DNA of 64,000 nt from Bacteroidota bacterium. GTDB taxonomy: Bacteria > Bacteroidota > Ignavibacteria > OLB7. The translations under genes were made by a program, and so were the position numbers. Shown piece after piece: positions 1 through 7,513 of this stretch. The stretch spans positions 325,445-389,444 of the forward strand of contig JAFDZV010000004.1 of the NCBI GenBank assembly GCA_018266795.1, in the 5' to 3' direction. Under the pieces are notes generated by a model, which saw nothing but the letters and a program-made list of their open reading frames with translations, searched no databases and was not told the origin of the DNA. The stretch's first letter is position 1. Every line of letters starts with the position of its first letter.

Positions 1-96
1 CTGCGCCCATATCTGCGCCCATGCCTGCGCCCATGCCTGCGCCCATGCCTGCGCCCATGCCTGCGCCCATATCTGCGCCCATGCCTGCGCCCTGTT
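1..96. repeat. 12-bp tandem repeat array, at least 8 units
   Basis: Eight consecutive 12-bp units of the form CTGCGCCCATGC. The units at 1-12 and 61-72 end in AT in place of GC, and the last unit (85-96) has diverged. The array runs off the left edge, so its full length is unknown. Because 12 is a multiple of 3, it could be coding: one plus-strand frame reads as a Pro-Ala-Pro-Met repeat that stays open to a stop at 183-185, and a minus-strand frame reads as a Gly-Met-Gly-Ala repeat. Either could be part of a gene lying outside the window. Confidence 0.9.
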
Positions 97-169
97 GCGC
101 CCGCGCCCTCACCTGCCGCATCGCCGCCGCTGCACCACGGCCCACAATCGATCAACAACCACCACCGCA

Positions 170-538
170 ATGCCCATTCGAATAGTCGTGAATGGCCGCG
201 AGGTTAAGAACCCGCATGTGAAGCGTCTGCTTGCGCCCATGGTGATACTCATGGTGTTCATGATGATGGCGCTGGTAATGTTCGTCATTCTTCCGCTGAT
301 CGGTCTGGCTGTTGGTGCTGGCCTGGCGCTTGCGGCAGCCGGAGTGGGAACAATGCTGATCGGCGTGCCGATTGCTCGTGCGCGGATGCGTGCGCTTGGC
401 CGGTCGGGCGCGAAACCTCCTCGTGCCGTGGATGTCCGGTTCAGGGATGTCCGCAGTTCGGATGCCGGCGAACCGGATGCCCCGGGCGAACTTCCCGAAT
501 CGCGCAGGAACGATGCCGGGGAGGAGGAAACTTTTTGA
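170..538 (+). CDS. Small membrane protein of unknown function
   Basis: A 122-residue protein starting MPIRIVVNGR. I do not recognise the family. About residues 20-70 form two closely spaced hydrophobic segments (from LLAPMVILMVFMM through a Gly/Ala-rich stretch), so it should sit in the inner membrane. The C-terminal 45 residues are hydrophilic and charged, ending GEEETF, and are probably cytoplasmic. An ATG at 95 would give a longer protein, but that extension is Arg/His/Thr-rich and runs back to the repeat array, so the ATG at 170 is preferred. A strong hairpin follows at 560-592. Confidence 0.55.
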   Translation: MPIRIVVNGREVKNPHVKRLLAPMVILMVFMMMALVMFVILPLIGLAVGAGLALAAAGVGTMLIGVPIARARMRALGRSGAKPPRAVDVRFRDVRSSDAGEPDAPGELPESRRNDAGEEETF

Positions 539-559
539 AGATGACTCCGTAGGAGCTCA

Positions 560-592
560 GGCGCATGCTGTATCCGCTCCGCAGCATGCGCC
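560..592 (+). terminator. Hairpin after the small membrane protein gene
   Basis: A perfect 11-bp stem, GGCGCATGCTG pairing with CAGCATGCGCC, around an 11-base loop (571-581). It lies 21 bases after the stop of the gene ending at 538. No clear T-run follows, so termination is inferred from position and stem strength. Confidence 0.5.
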
Positions 593-648
593 GTCGCGTT
601 TCTGCCGGACGCGTTACCGCACAGAACACCTAACCCGGAGTTTCTCAG

Positions 649-1176
649 ATGATCACCAAGAACGACCTGCTCGAATCGATGATTCATGAGGCCAATGTCT
701 GCAAGCATCTGCACGGGAAGATCCCGCCGGACGGCTTCGACTTCAGGCCGACGCCGGGGCAGCGCAGTACGTTGGAGCTTCTTCGCTACCTCTCGCTTGT
801 CGGCATTGCCGCCACGCGTTCGATAATCGAGGGGAGCTGGGATGTATGGGGCGTCTATGCCGAGGCAGCCAGGCAGATGGCACCCGAGGATTTTCCTGGA
901 GCGATGGATCGCCAGGTAGAGGAACTGCGCGTGCTCTTCGACCGCTTCAGCGACGAGGAGTTTGCCACACGGCGCGTGCAGCTTCCGTGGCGTGATGACG
1001 TGACGTTGGAGCATGCCGTCTTCGATTCGGTGTGCAAGTGGCTTGTGGGATACAAGATGCAGCTCTTCCTCTATCTCAAGCTCATGGGGCGTACGGAGCT
1101 CGGAACCTTGAACTGCTGGCGCGGTTCCGATCCGATACCCCGTCCGGAACCGATGGAGCCGGCTGTGGCCGGGTAG
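649..1176 (+). CDS. DinB/YfiT-like putative metal-dependent protein
   Basis: A 175-residue cytoplasmic protein. The helical pattern, the N-terminal line MITKNDLLESMIHEANVCKH, a middle helix with RQVEELRVLFDRFSDEEF, and the segment ending KWLVGYKMQLFLYLKL fit the four-helix DinB superfamily, whose members include thiol-dependent transferases and metalloenzymes. The usual three-histidine metal site is not clearly present. One or two histidines (H20, and H in LEHAVF) could contribute, so catalytic activity is uncertain. GGAG lies about 8 bases before the ATG at 649. The gene stands alone, upstream of tRNA-Leu. Family assignment is by fold pattern only. Confidence 0.55.
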   Translation: MITKNDLLESMIHEANVCKHLHGKIPPDGFDFRPTPGQRSTLELLRYLSLVGIAATRSIIEGSWDVWGVYAEAARQMAPEDFPGAMDRQVEELRVLFDRFSDEEFATRRVQLPWRDDVTLEHAVFDSVCKWLVGYKMQLFLYLKLMGRTELGTLNCWRGSDPIPRPEPMEPAVAG

Positions 1177-1368
1177 GCCTGGTTGTTGCACCGAGTTGAC
1201 GGGCGAAGCTCCGCGCCGATCGCTCGAACGTGATGCAACGTTTGCCTGCTGCGTATCACAGTGCGACCGGACTTCGGTTGCGAACGATCACCGCGAAGGC
1301 GAAAAGAATTACACTCACCCGCTTGCACAACCGTACGGGCGGGTTTTATATTCGCAGTCCTCTTTTGA

Positions 1369-1451
1369 GCGGAAGTGGTGAAATTGGCAGACACGCCATC
1401 TTGAGGGGGTGGTGCCCACAAGGCGTGCGGGTTCAAGTCCCGCCTTCCGCA
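1369..1451 (+). tRNA. tRNA-Leu, anticodon GAG
   Basis: The acceptor stem GCGGAAG (1369-1375) pairs with CTTCCGC (1444-1450), and A1451 is the discriminator. The anticodon loop TTGAGGG carries GAG at 1403-1405 and reads CUC codons. The D-arm (AATTGGCAGACAC) and the T-arm (GGTTCAAGTCC) are canonical, and a long variable arm follows the anticodon stem, as in class II leucine tRNAs. CCA is not encoded: ACT follows the acceptor, so CCA would be added after transcription. The tRNA lies 44 bases before the DUF92 gene. Confidence 0.97.
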
Positions 1452-1495
1452 CTCGCAATGCCTCGGCGCAAGCCGGGGCATTTGTATGTTCGGCC

Positions 1496-2320
1496 ATGCC
1501 GGAACCAATCGTTCGCATTCTCGTCGGCATCGTTGCCGCTGGGCTGATCGCATTGCTCGCGCATCGCGTGCGATTTCTCGGCGCGTCCGGCGCGTGGGCA
1601 ACCTTCGTGCTCGGCGCGCTGGTCTTCGGCACGGGCGGTGTGCCGTGGAGTGTTCCGCTCATCACCTTCTTCGTACTCAGCAGCATTCTCTCACGATTCG
1701 GCCCGCGGCGCAAGCGGATGATGGCACAGCGGCTGGAACGCGTGTTCGAGAAGGGCTCCACGCGCGATGCCGGACAGGTTGCCGCGAACGGAGGCGTTGC
1801 CGGAATCATCGCTCTCGCCAACCTGATTGCACCATCTCCACTCTGGTTCACTGCCTACCTGGGGTCGCTGGCCGCGGCCGCTGCGGATACCTGGGCAACG
1901 GAAATCGGTGTGCTGGCAACCGGGCGCACGATATCGATTGTCGGCTTCAGCGTTGTCGAGCCCGGCACCTCGGGCGGGATATCGCTGCCCGGCACGCTGG
2001 GTGCGCTCGCCGGCGCCTGCTCCGTTGCGCTCGCGGGCATGCCTTGGGGAGATCTGCCGCTCGGTGAGCTTCTCGTTGTTACGACAGCCGGAGTGATCGG
2101 CATGCTGGCAGACAGCCTTGCGGGCGCATCTGTTCAGGCACGCTATCGCTGCGAGACCTGCGGCCTCATCACCGAGCAGCGCATGCACTGCGGCGGTGTG
2201 CCGGCGCCCGTGGCGGGCCGCGCCTGGATCACCAATGATGTCGTGAATGTTCTCTGCTGCGCCGTCGGGGCGCTTGCTGCCGCTCTCGGCCTGCTGCTTC
2301 CGTGCCTTCGGGCACGATAG
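1496..2320 (+). CDS. DUF92 family integral membrane protein
   Basis: A 274-residue polytopic inner-membrane protein starting MPEPIVRILVG. The DUF92 hallmarks are visible: a glycine-rich helix with GALVFGTGG, the segment SRFGPRRKRMMAQ, the conserved AAADTWATEIGVL, and GTSGGISLPGTLGA. The family includes plant VTE6 (phytyl-phosphate kinase) and human TMEM19. Bacterial members are generally uncharacterised but may be CTP-dependent isoprenoid phosphate kinases. The CETCG motif near residue 217 looks like half of a metal-binding knuckle and is seen in some relatives. The frame is open back into the tRNA, but a start there is impossible, so the ATG at 1496 is used. A small hairpin (2301-2316) overlaps the last codons. 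Confidence 0.85.
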   Translation: MPEPIVRILVGIVAAGLIALLAHRVRFLGASGAWATFVLGALVFGTGGVPWSVPLITFFVLSSILSRFGPRRKRMMAQRLERVFEKGSTRDAGQVAANGGVAGIIALANLIAPSPLWFTAYLGSLAAAAADTWATEIGVLATGRTISIVGFSVVEPGTSGGISLPGTLGALAGACSVALAGMPWGDLPLGELLVVTTAGVIGMLADSLAGASVQARYRCETCGLITEQRMHCGGVPAPVAGRAWITNDVVNVLCCAVGALAAALGLLLPCLRAR

Positions 2321-2670
2321 TCCGGGATGAACCGCCATCCGCTGCCGCACCGGGCGTTCCGGATCGCCGCCATCCGCACCAAGCCCGGGATGAACCACCA
2401 TCCGCTGCATAATTTTCCGTATCCCGTCATCGGAACCGGTCGGTCGGCGCGGTTACGCGGGAGCTGCGCCGCCTGCACGCCGTGCAATCCGTTTCCCGAG
2501 ATGGAGCCGGCCGGAATACGGGCGGGTGGCAAGGTGTCCGGATCGCCGCGCGCGCCTTGCACCGCAAGACTTCGGGACCGGAGTGCGCGGGCTTTGCCGG
2601 ATTCGCTGCTGTGCCGGTTTCACCTGTAGGCGGAACCACCCTCACGATCACCCTGAACGCAGACACATAT
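2321..2670. other. Intergenic stretch with an imperfect direct repeat
   Basis: I see no convincing gene. A 24-bp sequence at 2322-2345 recurs at 2385-2408 with one mismatch, giving a period of 63 bp. A short open frame (2327-2629) has Pro/Arg/His-rich composition without a recognisable domain. The region leads into the argC promoter and operator region. Confidence 0.5.
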
Positions 2671-2695
2671 CCGGCATGAAGTTCATGTAAAGTCA

Positions 2696-2733
2696 TGTGT
2701 ATTAATATGCAGACTCTTGCATTTATATGCCGG
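2696..2733. promoter_or_regulatory. Tandem ARG-box-like palindromes (putative ArgR operator)
   Basis: Two 18-bp imperfect palindromes start 20 bp apart, at 2696-2713 and 2716-2733. They share the core TGNATTNATATGC, identical at 11 of 13 positions. The first matches most conserved positions of the enterobacterial ARG box (TNTGAAT, four A/T, ATTCANA). ArgR hexamers typically bind paired boxes with 2-3 bp between them, as here. The second box covers the TTG element of the argC promoter, which suits repression. A further perfect palindrome, CATGAAGTTCATG, lies upstream at 2675-2687. Binding by the ArgR encoded at 6915 is inferred. Confidence 0.65.
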
Positions 2734-2747
2734 TGACCCTATCTTTG
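2717..2747 (+). promoter_or_regulatory. Bacteroidota-type promoter of the argC operon
   Basis: TTG at 2717-2719, a 20-base spacer, then TATCTTTG at 2740-2747. This matches the Bacteroidota sigma-factor consensus (TTTG or TTG, 19-21 bases, TAnnTTTG) with no mismatch in the second element. Transcription would start near 2754, leaving a leader of about 33 bases before the GTG of argC. It also shows that the ATG at 2727 cannot be the argC start. Confidence 0.7.
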
Positions 2748-2786
2748 CATCCGAGAGTTCAATTATCCCGGGAGAGATACAGAGGC

Positions 2787-3809
2787 GTGTCGCAGCAGAT
2801 CACGGTTTCCATCATTGGTGCCACGGGCTACTCCGGAACGGAGCTGCTTCGGATCCTGGTGCGTCACCCTCGGGTGGCTCTTGGCGCGCTCGTCGCTGGC
2901 AACTCGGCTGGCCGGAAGATCTGCGAGGTCGTCCCTGCCCTCTGGGGAAGGTTGGATACTGTCGTCCAAGCCTATTCACCCGATGCCGTTGCCGGAAGCG
3001 ATCTGGCTTTCATCGCCCTCCCCTCAGGCGAAGCGATGAAGATCGTGCCGGAGCTGCTGGAGCGCGGTGTGCGGGTAATCGACCTGGGCGGTGACTTCAG
3101 GCTTGCAGAGCCCGGGAGCTACCGCGAATACTATGGTCGTGAGCACACTGCGCCCGAACTGTTGCCGGCGGTCTACGGACTGCCGGAATTGCGTCGCGAT
3201 TCGGTGCGTGGGAAGCAGCTGGTGGCGAATCCGGGCTGCTACCCTACGAGCGCAATCCTTCCGCTGGCTCCACTGCTCGGTGCCGGTGTTGTCGAGCGGG
3301 ATGGAATCGTGATCTGCTCCATGTCCGGCGTTTCCGGCGCCGGGCGTACCGCATCGCAGGACTTCTCCTTCTGCGAAGTCAACGAGTCGGTTCGTGCATA
3401 TCGTGTCGGCCGGCATCAGCACATTCCGGAGATCGCCGCGGCACTCGCGGCTTCGGCCGGAGGCGACGTTGCGATGAGCTTCACACCCCATCTGGTGCCG
3501 ATCACACGTGGCATTCATACCACTATCAGCGCGCGTTTATCCAACGGCGTGGGGGCTGCGGAGATCGAGAATGTGCTGCGTGAGAAGTATGGCTCCGAGC
3601 CGTTCGTGCGGCTTACCGGCTCGGTGCCGCCGGAAGTGAAGAATGTTGCCGGTACGAACCGGGCAGACATCGGGTGGCATGCCGACGAGGCGGGCCGCCA
3701 GGTGACGCTGCTCTGCGTGATCGACAATCTTGTGAAGGGCGCGGCCGGCCAGGCGGTGCAGAACATGAATATCCTGTTCGACTACGAGGAAAGCGAGGGA
3801 CTGCTATGA
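2787..3809 (+). CDS. argC: N-acetyl-gamma-glutamyl-phosphate reductase
   Basis: A 340-residue enzyme, usual length for the family. It performs the NADPH-dependent reduction of N-acetylglutamyl phosphate to the semialdehyde, the third step of arginine synthesis in the cytoplasm. GATGYSG at residues 11-17 is the NADP-binding loop, and the catalytic cysteine is Cys151 in VANPGCYPTSA. The GTG at 2787 is chosen because GGGAGAG and AGAGG precede it and because the in-frame ATG at 2727 lies inside the promoter. The stop overlaps the argJ start (ATGA), so translation is probably coupled. It is the first gene of the arginine operon, behind the ARG-box-like operator. Confidence 0.97.
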   Translation: MSQQITVSIIGATGYSGTELLRILVRHPRVALGALVAGNSAGRKICEVVPALWGRLDTVVQAYSPDAVAGSDLAFIALPSGEAMKIVPELLERGVRVIDLGGDFRLAEPGSYREYYGREHTAPELLPAVYGLPELRRDSVRGKQLVANPGCYPTSAILPLAPLLGAGVVERDGIVICSMSGVSGAGRTASQDFSFCEVNESVRAYRVGRHQHIPEIAAALAASAGGDVAMSFTPHLVPITRGIHTTISARLSNGVGAAEIENVLREKYGSEPFVRLTGSVPPEVKNVAGTNRADIGWHADEAGRQVTLLCVIDNLVKGAAGQAVQNMNILFDYEESEGLL

Positions 3810-5035
3810 ACATCGATGATGGGATGATGGAACTCACGGAAATCAGTGGCGGCGTGACCGCCGCTCTCGGTTTTGTGGCCGGCGGTATGCATTGCGGCAT
3901 CCGCAAGAAGAAGCTGGACCTCGCGATTCTGCGCTCCAAGGTTCCCGCCTCTGTTGCCGGCGTCTTCACCATGAACAAGGCGCAGGCTGCGCCGATCATC
4001 GTGGACAAGCTGCAGCTGAAGCGCACCGATTGCTGCAGCGCGATCGTGGTGAACAGCGGCAATGCTAACGCATGCACCGGCGAGCGCGGCCTGAACGACG
4101 CCTGGCACATGGTGCGTGTGGCCGCCGCCGCGCTCGGCGTTCCGGCCGATGAGGTGCTTGTCTCCTCCACCGGCGTGATCGGCCAGTACCTTCCCATCGA
4201 CGCCATCACCGACGGCATCGCCCAGCTTGTTCCGTTCCTGGAGCAGGAGGGAGGCCACGACGCCGCCGAGGCGATCATGACCACGGACACGTTCGCCAAG
4301 GAGTTCGCGGTCAGCTACCGGATGGGTGGGAAAACCGTCACCATCGGCTCGATGGCGAAGGGCTCCGGGATGATCGCGCCGAACATGGCGACGGTGCTCG
4401 GCTTCGTTGCCACGGACGCCGCCATCTCCACGCCGCTTCTGCAGCAGGCGCTGAGCGGCGCCATCGCCCGCTCGTTCAACCGTGTGAGTGTTGATGGTGA
4501 CACCAGCACGAACGACATGGTGATCGCGCTTGCGAACGGCGAGTCCGGCGCGCCGATGATCACCGAGGGGAGCAGCGAGTACGTGGCGTTCTACACCGCC
4601 CTGGAGTATCTGCTGACGAAGCTCGCGAAGATGATCGCCCGCGACGGCGAGGGCGCCACCAAGCTGATCGAGGTGGTTGTTCGCGGCGCCGCAACGGAGG
4701 AGGAGGCGGAGATTGCCGCGCGTGCCATCGCCAATTCCAATCTGGTGAAGACTGCCATCCACGGCGAGGATGCCAACTGGGGCCGCATCATCGCGGCCGT
4801 TGGATACTCCGGCATCGAGTTCGATCCGGAGGCGATCACGATCGTGCTCAACCAGGTGCCGGTGCTGCTGCCGAATTACGAGATCGTGATCGATGAGGAT
4901 CGCGCCAAGGCCGCGCTTGCATCGGAGTGTGTGGTGATCGAGGTGAACCTTGGCCGCGGAAGCGACGAGGCCACCTTCTGGACGTGCGATCTCTCCAAGG
5001 AATACGTTCACATCAACGCGAGCTATCGTTCCTGA
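3806..5035 (+). CDS. argJ: Glutamate N-acetyltransferase / ornithine acetyltransferase
   Basis: A 409-residue protein. ArgJ transfers acetyl from N-acetylornithine back to glutamate (the cyclic pathway). Bifunctional members also make N-acetylglutamate from acetyl-CoA, and which type this is cannot be read from the sequence. It should self-cleave between Ala195 and Thr196 in KGSGMIAPNMATVLGF, Thr196 becoming the nucleophile of the beta chain. SSTGVIG at about 120-126 is the oxyanion-hole segment. The C-terminus HINASYRS is typical. The ATG at 3806 overlaps the argC stop by 4 bases, and the longer frame back to 3674 lies inside argC. Its stop overlaps the argB start (TGATG). Confidence 0.97.
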   Translation: MNIDDGMMELTEISGGVTAALGFVAGGMHCGIRKKKLDLAILRSKVPASVAGVFTMNKAQAAPIIVDKLQLKRTDCCSAIVVNSGNANACTGERGLNDAWHMVRVAAAALGVPADEVLVSSTGVIGQYLPIDAITDGIAQLVPFLEQEGGHDAAEAIMTTDTFAKEFAVSYRMGGKTVTIGSMAKGSGMIAPNMATVLGFVATDAAISTPLLQQALSGAIARSFNRVSVDGDTSTNDMVIALANGESGAPMITEGSSEYVAFYTALEYLLTKLAKMIARDGEGATKLIEVVVRGAATEEEAEIAARAIANSNLVKTAIHGEDANWGRIIAAVGYSGIEFDPEAITIVLNQVPVLLPNYEIVIDEDRAKAALASECVVIEVNLGRGSDEATFWTCDLSKEYVHINASYRS

Positions 5036-5922
5036 TGGAACACGGCGTTCACCATAGCGGCATCGTTGGTGCGCATGCTGTGCTTCCGGAGGCAGTCGGT
5101 CGTGCAGGCCTGCGCGGGATGACGGTTGTCGTGAAGTACGGCGGCGCTGCCATGGATCTCGCCGAGGCGAAGGATGCGCTTGCCGCCGATGCGGCCGCGC
5201 TGTGCGCCGCCGGCGTGAACCTGGTGCTCGTGCACGGCGGCGGCAACGACATTACCGATCTGGCTGCGCGCCTCGGCATCGAGACGGAGTTCGTGGAAGG
5301 GCATCGCATCACCAGCGCGGCAATGCTCGACGTTGCCACCATGGTGCTCGCCGGACGCATCAACAAGGATCTGGTTCTGCGCCTTGCGAAGCAGGGAGGC
5401 CGGGCGATCGGTCTGAGCGGCCTTGACAACAGGCTCATCGCGGCGCGCAAGCGCATGGCCGGCCCGGATCTGGGGCAGGTTGGCGAAGTGACCGGCGTGA
5501 ACGCGGAGTTCCTTCGGATGCTCCTCTCCGCCGGGCTGCTGCCGGTTCTGGCGCCGCTCGGCATCGGCGACGATGGGACCGCGTACAACATCAACGCCGA
5601 TCTCGCCGCCGGAGCGGTTGCTGCGGCGCTGGATGCCTCCATGCTCCTCTACATGAGCAATGTGGATGGCGTGATGGCGAACGGCGTGAAGCTGGATGCG
5701 CTGAGCGAGAGCGATGCGCTCGGGATGATCGCGGCGAAGACCATCGCCGGCGGGATGATCCCGAAGGTGGAGGCCGCGCTTCATGCGGCAAAGGCCGGTG
5801 CGCGCTCCGTGCGCATCGTTGATGGCTCGCAACCGCACGCACTTGCTGCGGCGCTTGCATATCCGGAATCCGGAACAACTATCCTGCGGGAACAACAGGC
5901 CCCTGTTTATCAGGAATCGTAG
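5035..5922 (+). CDS. argB: N-acetylglutamate kinase
   Basis: A 295-residue amino-acid kinase that phosphorylates N-acetylglutamate, the second step and, in cyclic-pathway organisms, often the point of arginine feedback. VVKYGGAAM holds the phosphate-binding lysine, VHGGGNDIT the glycine-rich loop, and VEGHRIT the substrate-binding arginine. NINADLAAGAVAAAL and the end ESGTTI are also typical. About 20 residues precede the first strand, including HHSGIVGAHAVLPEAVGRAG. An N-terminal helix is found in arginine-inhibited, hexameric kinases, so feedback inhibition is plausible. The start at 5035 overlaps the argJ stop by one base. Confidence 0.96.
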   Translation: MEHGVHHSGIVGAHAVLPEAVGRAGLRGMTVVVKYGGAAMDLAEAKDALAADAAALCAAGVNLVLVHGGGNDITDLAARLGIETEFVEGHRITSAAMLDVATMVLAGRINKDLVLRLAKQGGRAIGLSGLDNRLIAARKRMAGPDLGQVGEVTGVNAEFLRMLLSAGLLPVLAPLGIGDDGTAYNINADLAAGAVAAALDASMLLYMSNVDGVMANGVKLDALSESDALGMIAAKTIAGGMIPKVEAALHAAKAGARSVRIVDGSQPHALAAALAYPESGTTILREQQAPVYQES

Positions 5923-5941
5923 TACGAGAGGAGACGCACAC

Positions 5942-6910
5942 GTGAAGAACGACTTTCTTTCGCTGACCGACATCACGAGCACCGATCTGATGGAGCTCTT
6001 CGAACTCGCCGACGAGTTGAAGATGAACACGCACGCACGCCCGCTCGAGGGGAAGAGCATTGCGCTGATCTTCCAGAAGCCGTCGCTGCGAACGCGAGCA
6101 TCGTTCGAGGTCGGGGTGTATCAGCTTGGCGGCCATTCCGTGGTTCTCCTGCAGGAGAGCATCGGCATCGGCACGCGCGAGAAGGCGTCCGACGTTGCGC
6201 GCGTCCTCTCGCGCTATGCCAGCATGATCGTTGCACGCGTGTTCGATCACGCCGTGCTGACGGAGATGTCGGAGCATGCCTCGGTGCCGGTGATCAATGC
6301 GCTCAGCGATATGGGTCATCCCTGCCAGCTGTTGGCCGATCTCTACACGATGCGGCAGCACAACAGGCTGTGGCCTGGCGTGAAGGTTGTCTACGTGGGC
6401 GACGGCAACAACATGGCGCATTCCTGGCTGGAGGCGGCGACGCTCTATCCGCTGCACCTGGTGATTGCCACGCCGGAGGGATACGAGCCGGACGCGCGGT
6501 TCGTGGAGCTTGCAACCGAAAGCGGGCTCAGCACGGTTGAGATCGTGCGCGATCCCGTGGCCGCCGCGCAGGATGCGGACGTGATCTATACGGACGTCTG
6601 GGCCAGCATGGGGCAGGAATCGGAGGCGGCGGAGCGCCGCCGGGCGTTTGCAGATTATCAGGTGGATTTTCGTTTATTGAACGTCGCACAGCCCAACTGT
6701 GTTGTGATGCATTGCCTTCCGGCGCATCGCGGTGAGGAGATCAGTGCCGAGGTCATCGAGGGCGGCCATTCGATCGTCTTCGATCAGGCGGAGAATCGTC
6801 TCCACGTTCAAAAGGCACTCATGACCCGGCTCTTCGATCGGTGGACCGCCATGCGCGCCGCTGCTGCCTCGGAGGAGCAGTACGCACTTTCACTATTCGG
6901 TCGATGTTGA
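5942..6910 (+). CDS. argF: Ornithine carbamoyltransferase
   Basis: A 322-residue enzyme that makes citrulline from ornithine and carbamoyl phosphate. SLRTR at 48-52 is the carbamoyl-phosphate loop (STRTR in the textbook family, with Leu in many relatives). DMGHPCQLLAD is the second signature, DVWASMGQE the ornithine-closing SMG loop, and MHCLPAHRGEE the catalytic cysteine segment. These point to true ornithine carbamoyltransferase and not the N-succinyl- or N-acetylornithine forms known from Bacteroides and Xanthomonas. The GTG at 5942 follows AGGAGA with good spacing. The gap from argB is 19 bases, so it belongs to the same operon. Confidence 0.95.
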   Translation: MKNDFLSLTDITSTDLMELFELADELKMNTHARPLEGKSIALIFQKPSLRTRASFEVGVYQLGGHSVVLLQESIGIGTREKASDVARVLSRYASMIVARVFDHAVLTEMSEHASVPVINALSDMGHPCQLLADLYTMRQHNRLWPGVKVVYVGDGNNMAHSWLEAATLYPLHLVIATPEGYEPDARFVELATESGLSTVEIVRDPVAAAQDADVIYTDVWASMGQESEAAERRRAFADYQVDFRLLNVAQPNCVVMHCLPAHRGEEISAEVIEGGHSIVFDQAENRLHVQKALMTRLFDRWTAMRAAAASEEQYALSLFGRC

Positions 6911-6914
6911 TCCC

Positions 6915-7364
6915 ATGAGCAAGTCCAGCCGTCACTTCGCCATCAAGCAGATCATCACATCAAATCTGGTTTCCAGCCAGGAGGATCTGCGACAATATCT
7001 CGAGCAGGATGGATTCGATGTGACGCAGGCAACGCTCTCCCGTGATATGAAGGAGCTGGGCGTAGCGCGGGCCAACACGTCCGACGGTCTGCGCTACGTG
7101 CTGCGCCCGGAACTGGAGGAGCATCGCCTGAAGGCCCTGCTCAGCTACGAGGTGGAGTCGATCGAGTCCAACGAGTCCGTGATCATCGTGAAAACCCTGC
7201 CGGGCCGCGCCCAGGGGGTTGCCGAGCTGATCGACACGTTCCACGACATCGACGTTATCGGCACGATCGCCGGCGACAACACGATCTTCATCGCGCCGGC
7301 TACCACAAAGAAGATTCCGCGCATCGTTGCGCGGCTCCGCGAAATAATCGCCGAGGGAGAATAG
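6915..7364 (+). CDS. argR: Arginine repressor
   Basis: A 149-residue transcription factor of normal family length. An N-terminal winged helix (about 1-70) has the recognition segment TQATLSRDMKELG. The C-terminal domain (about 80-149) forms hexamers and binds arginine through GTIAGDNT at 116-123. Most family members have two aspartates there (GDDT); this protein has Asp121-Asn122. The gene starts 4 bases after argF. With arginine bound it would be expected to repress argC through the paired palindromes at 2696-2733. Having the regulator inside the operon allows self-control. Confidence 0.95.
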   Translation: MSKSSRHFAIKQIITSNLVSSQEDLRQYLEQDGFDVTQATLSRDMKELGVARANTSDGLRYVLRPELEEHRLKALLSYEVESIESNESVIIVKTLPGRAQGVAELIDTFHDIDVIGTIAGDNTIFIAPATTKKIPRIVARLREIIAEGE

Positions 7365-7389
7365 GATGCGCTGATCGCTTCGCGCCGCC

Positions 7390-7483
7390 GAACAGTTCGC
7401 CCCGAGGCACTCAGAGTTCCCGCTGCCCGGCGCCGAACCGCCGGCAGGCACTGAACGCGATCCGGTGCCGAGAGGAACTGTTC
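7390..7483 (+). promoter_or_regulatory. Structured leader candidate upstream of argG
   Basis: GAACAGTTC (7390-7398) and GAACTGTTC (7475-7483) are a perfect 9-bp inverted repeat 76 bases apart. Inside it, CGAGGCAC can pair imperfectly with GTGCCG, and TGCCCGGCG with CGCCGGCA, so the 149-base gap between argR and argG could fold into a branched RNA. No TAnnTTTG promoter is visible, so this may be a processed or attenuating region within one transcript. Function is inferred. Confidence 0.35.
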
Positions 7484-7513
7484 AATACAGCATCCCTATT
7501 CCGCTAGAGACCT

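Noticed and set aside
2727-2786. N-terminal extension of argC from the ATG at 2727
   Set aside because: It would start upstream of the TATCTTTG promoter element. The GTG at 2787 has a ribosome binding site and gives the family-typical N-terminus.
3782-5011. A 409-codon minus-strand frame opposite argJ
   Set aside because: A mirror of argJ codon structure rich in His, Arg and Gly. argJ has its self-cleavage motif and operon overlaps on both sides.
5942-6910. argF as an N-succinyl- or N-acetylornithine carbamoyltransferase
   Set aside because: HPCQ, the SMG loop (WASMGQE) and HCLPAHRGEE are those of ornithine carbamoyltransferase, and the cluster contains argJ, which deacetylates before this step.
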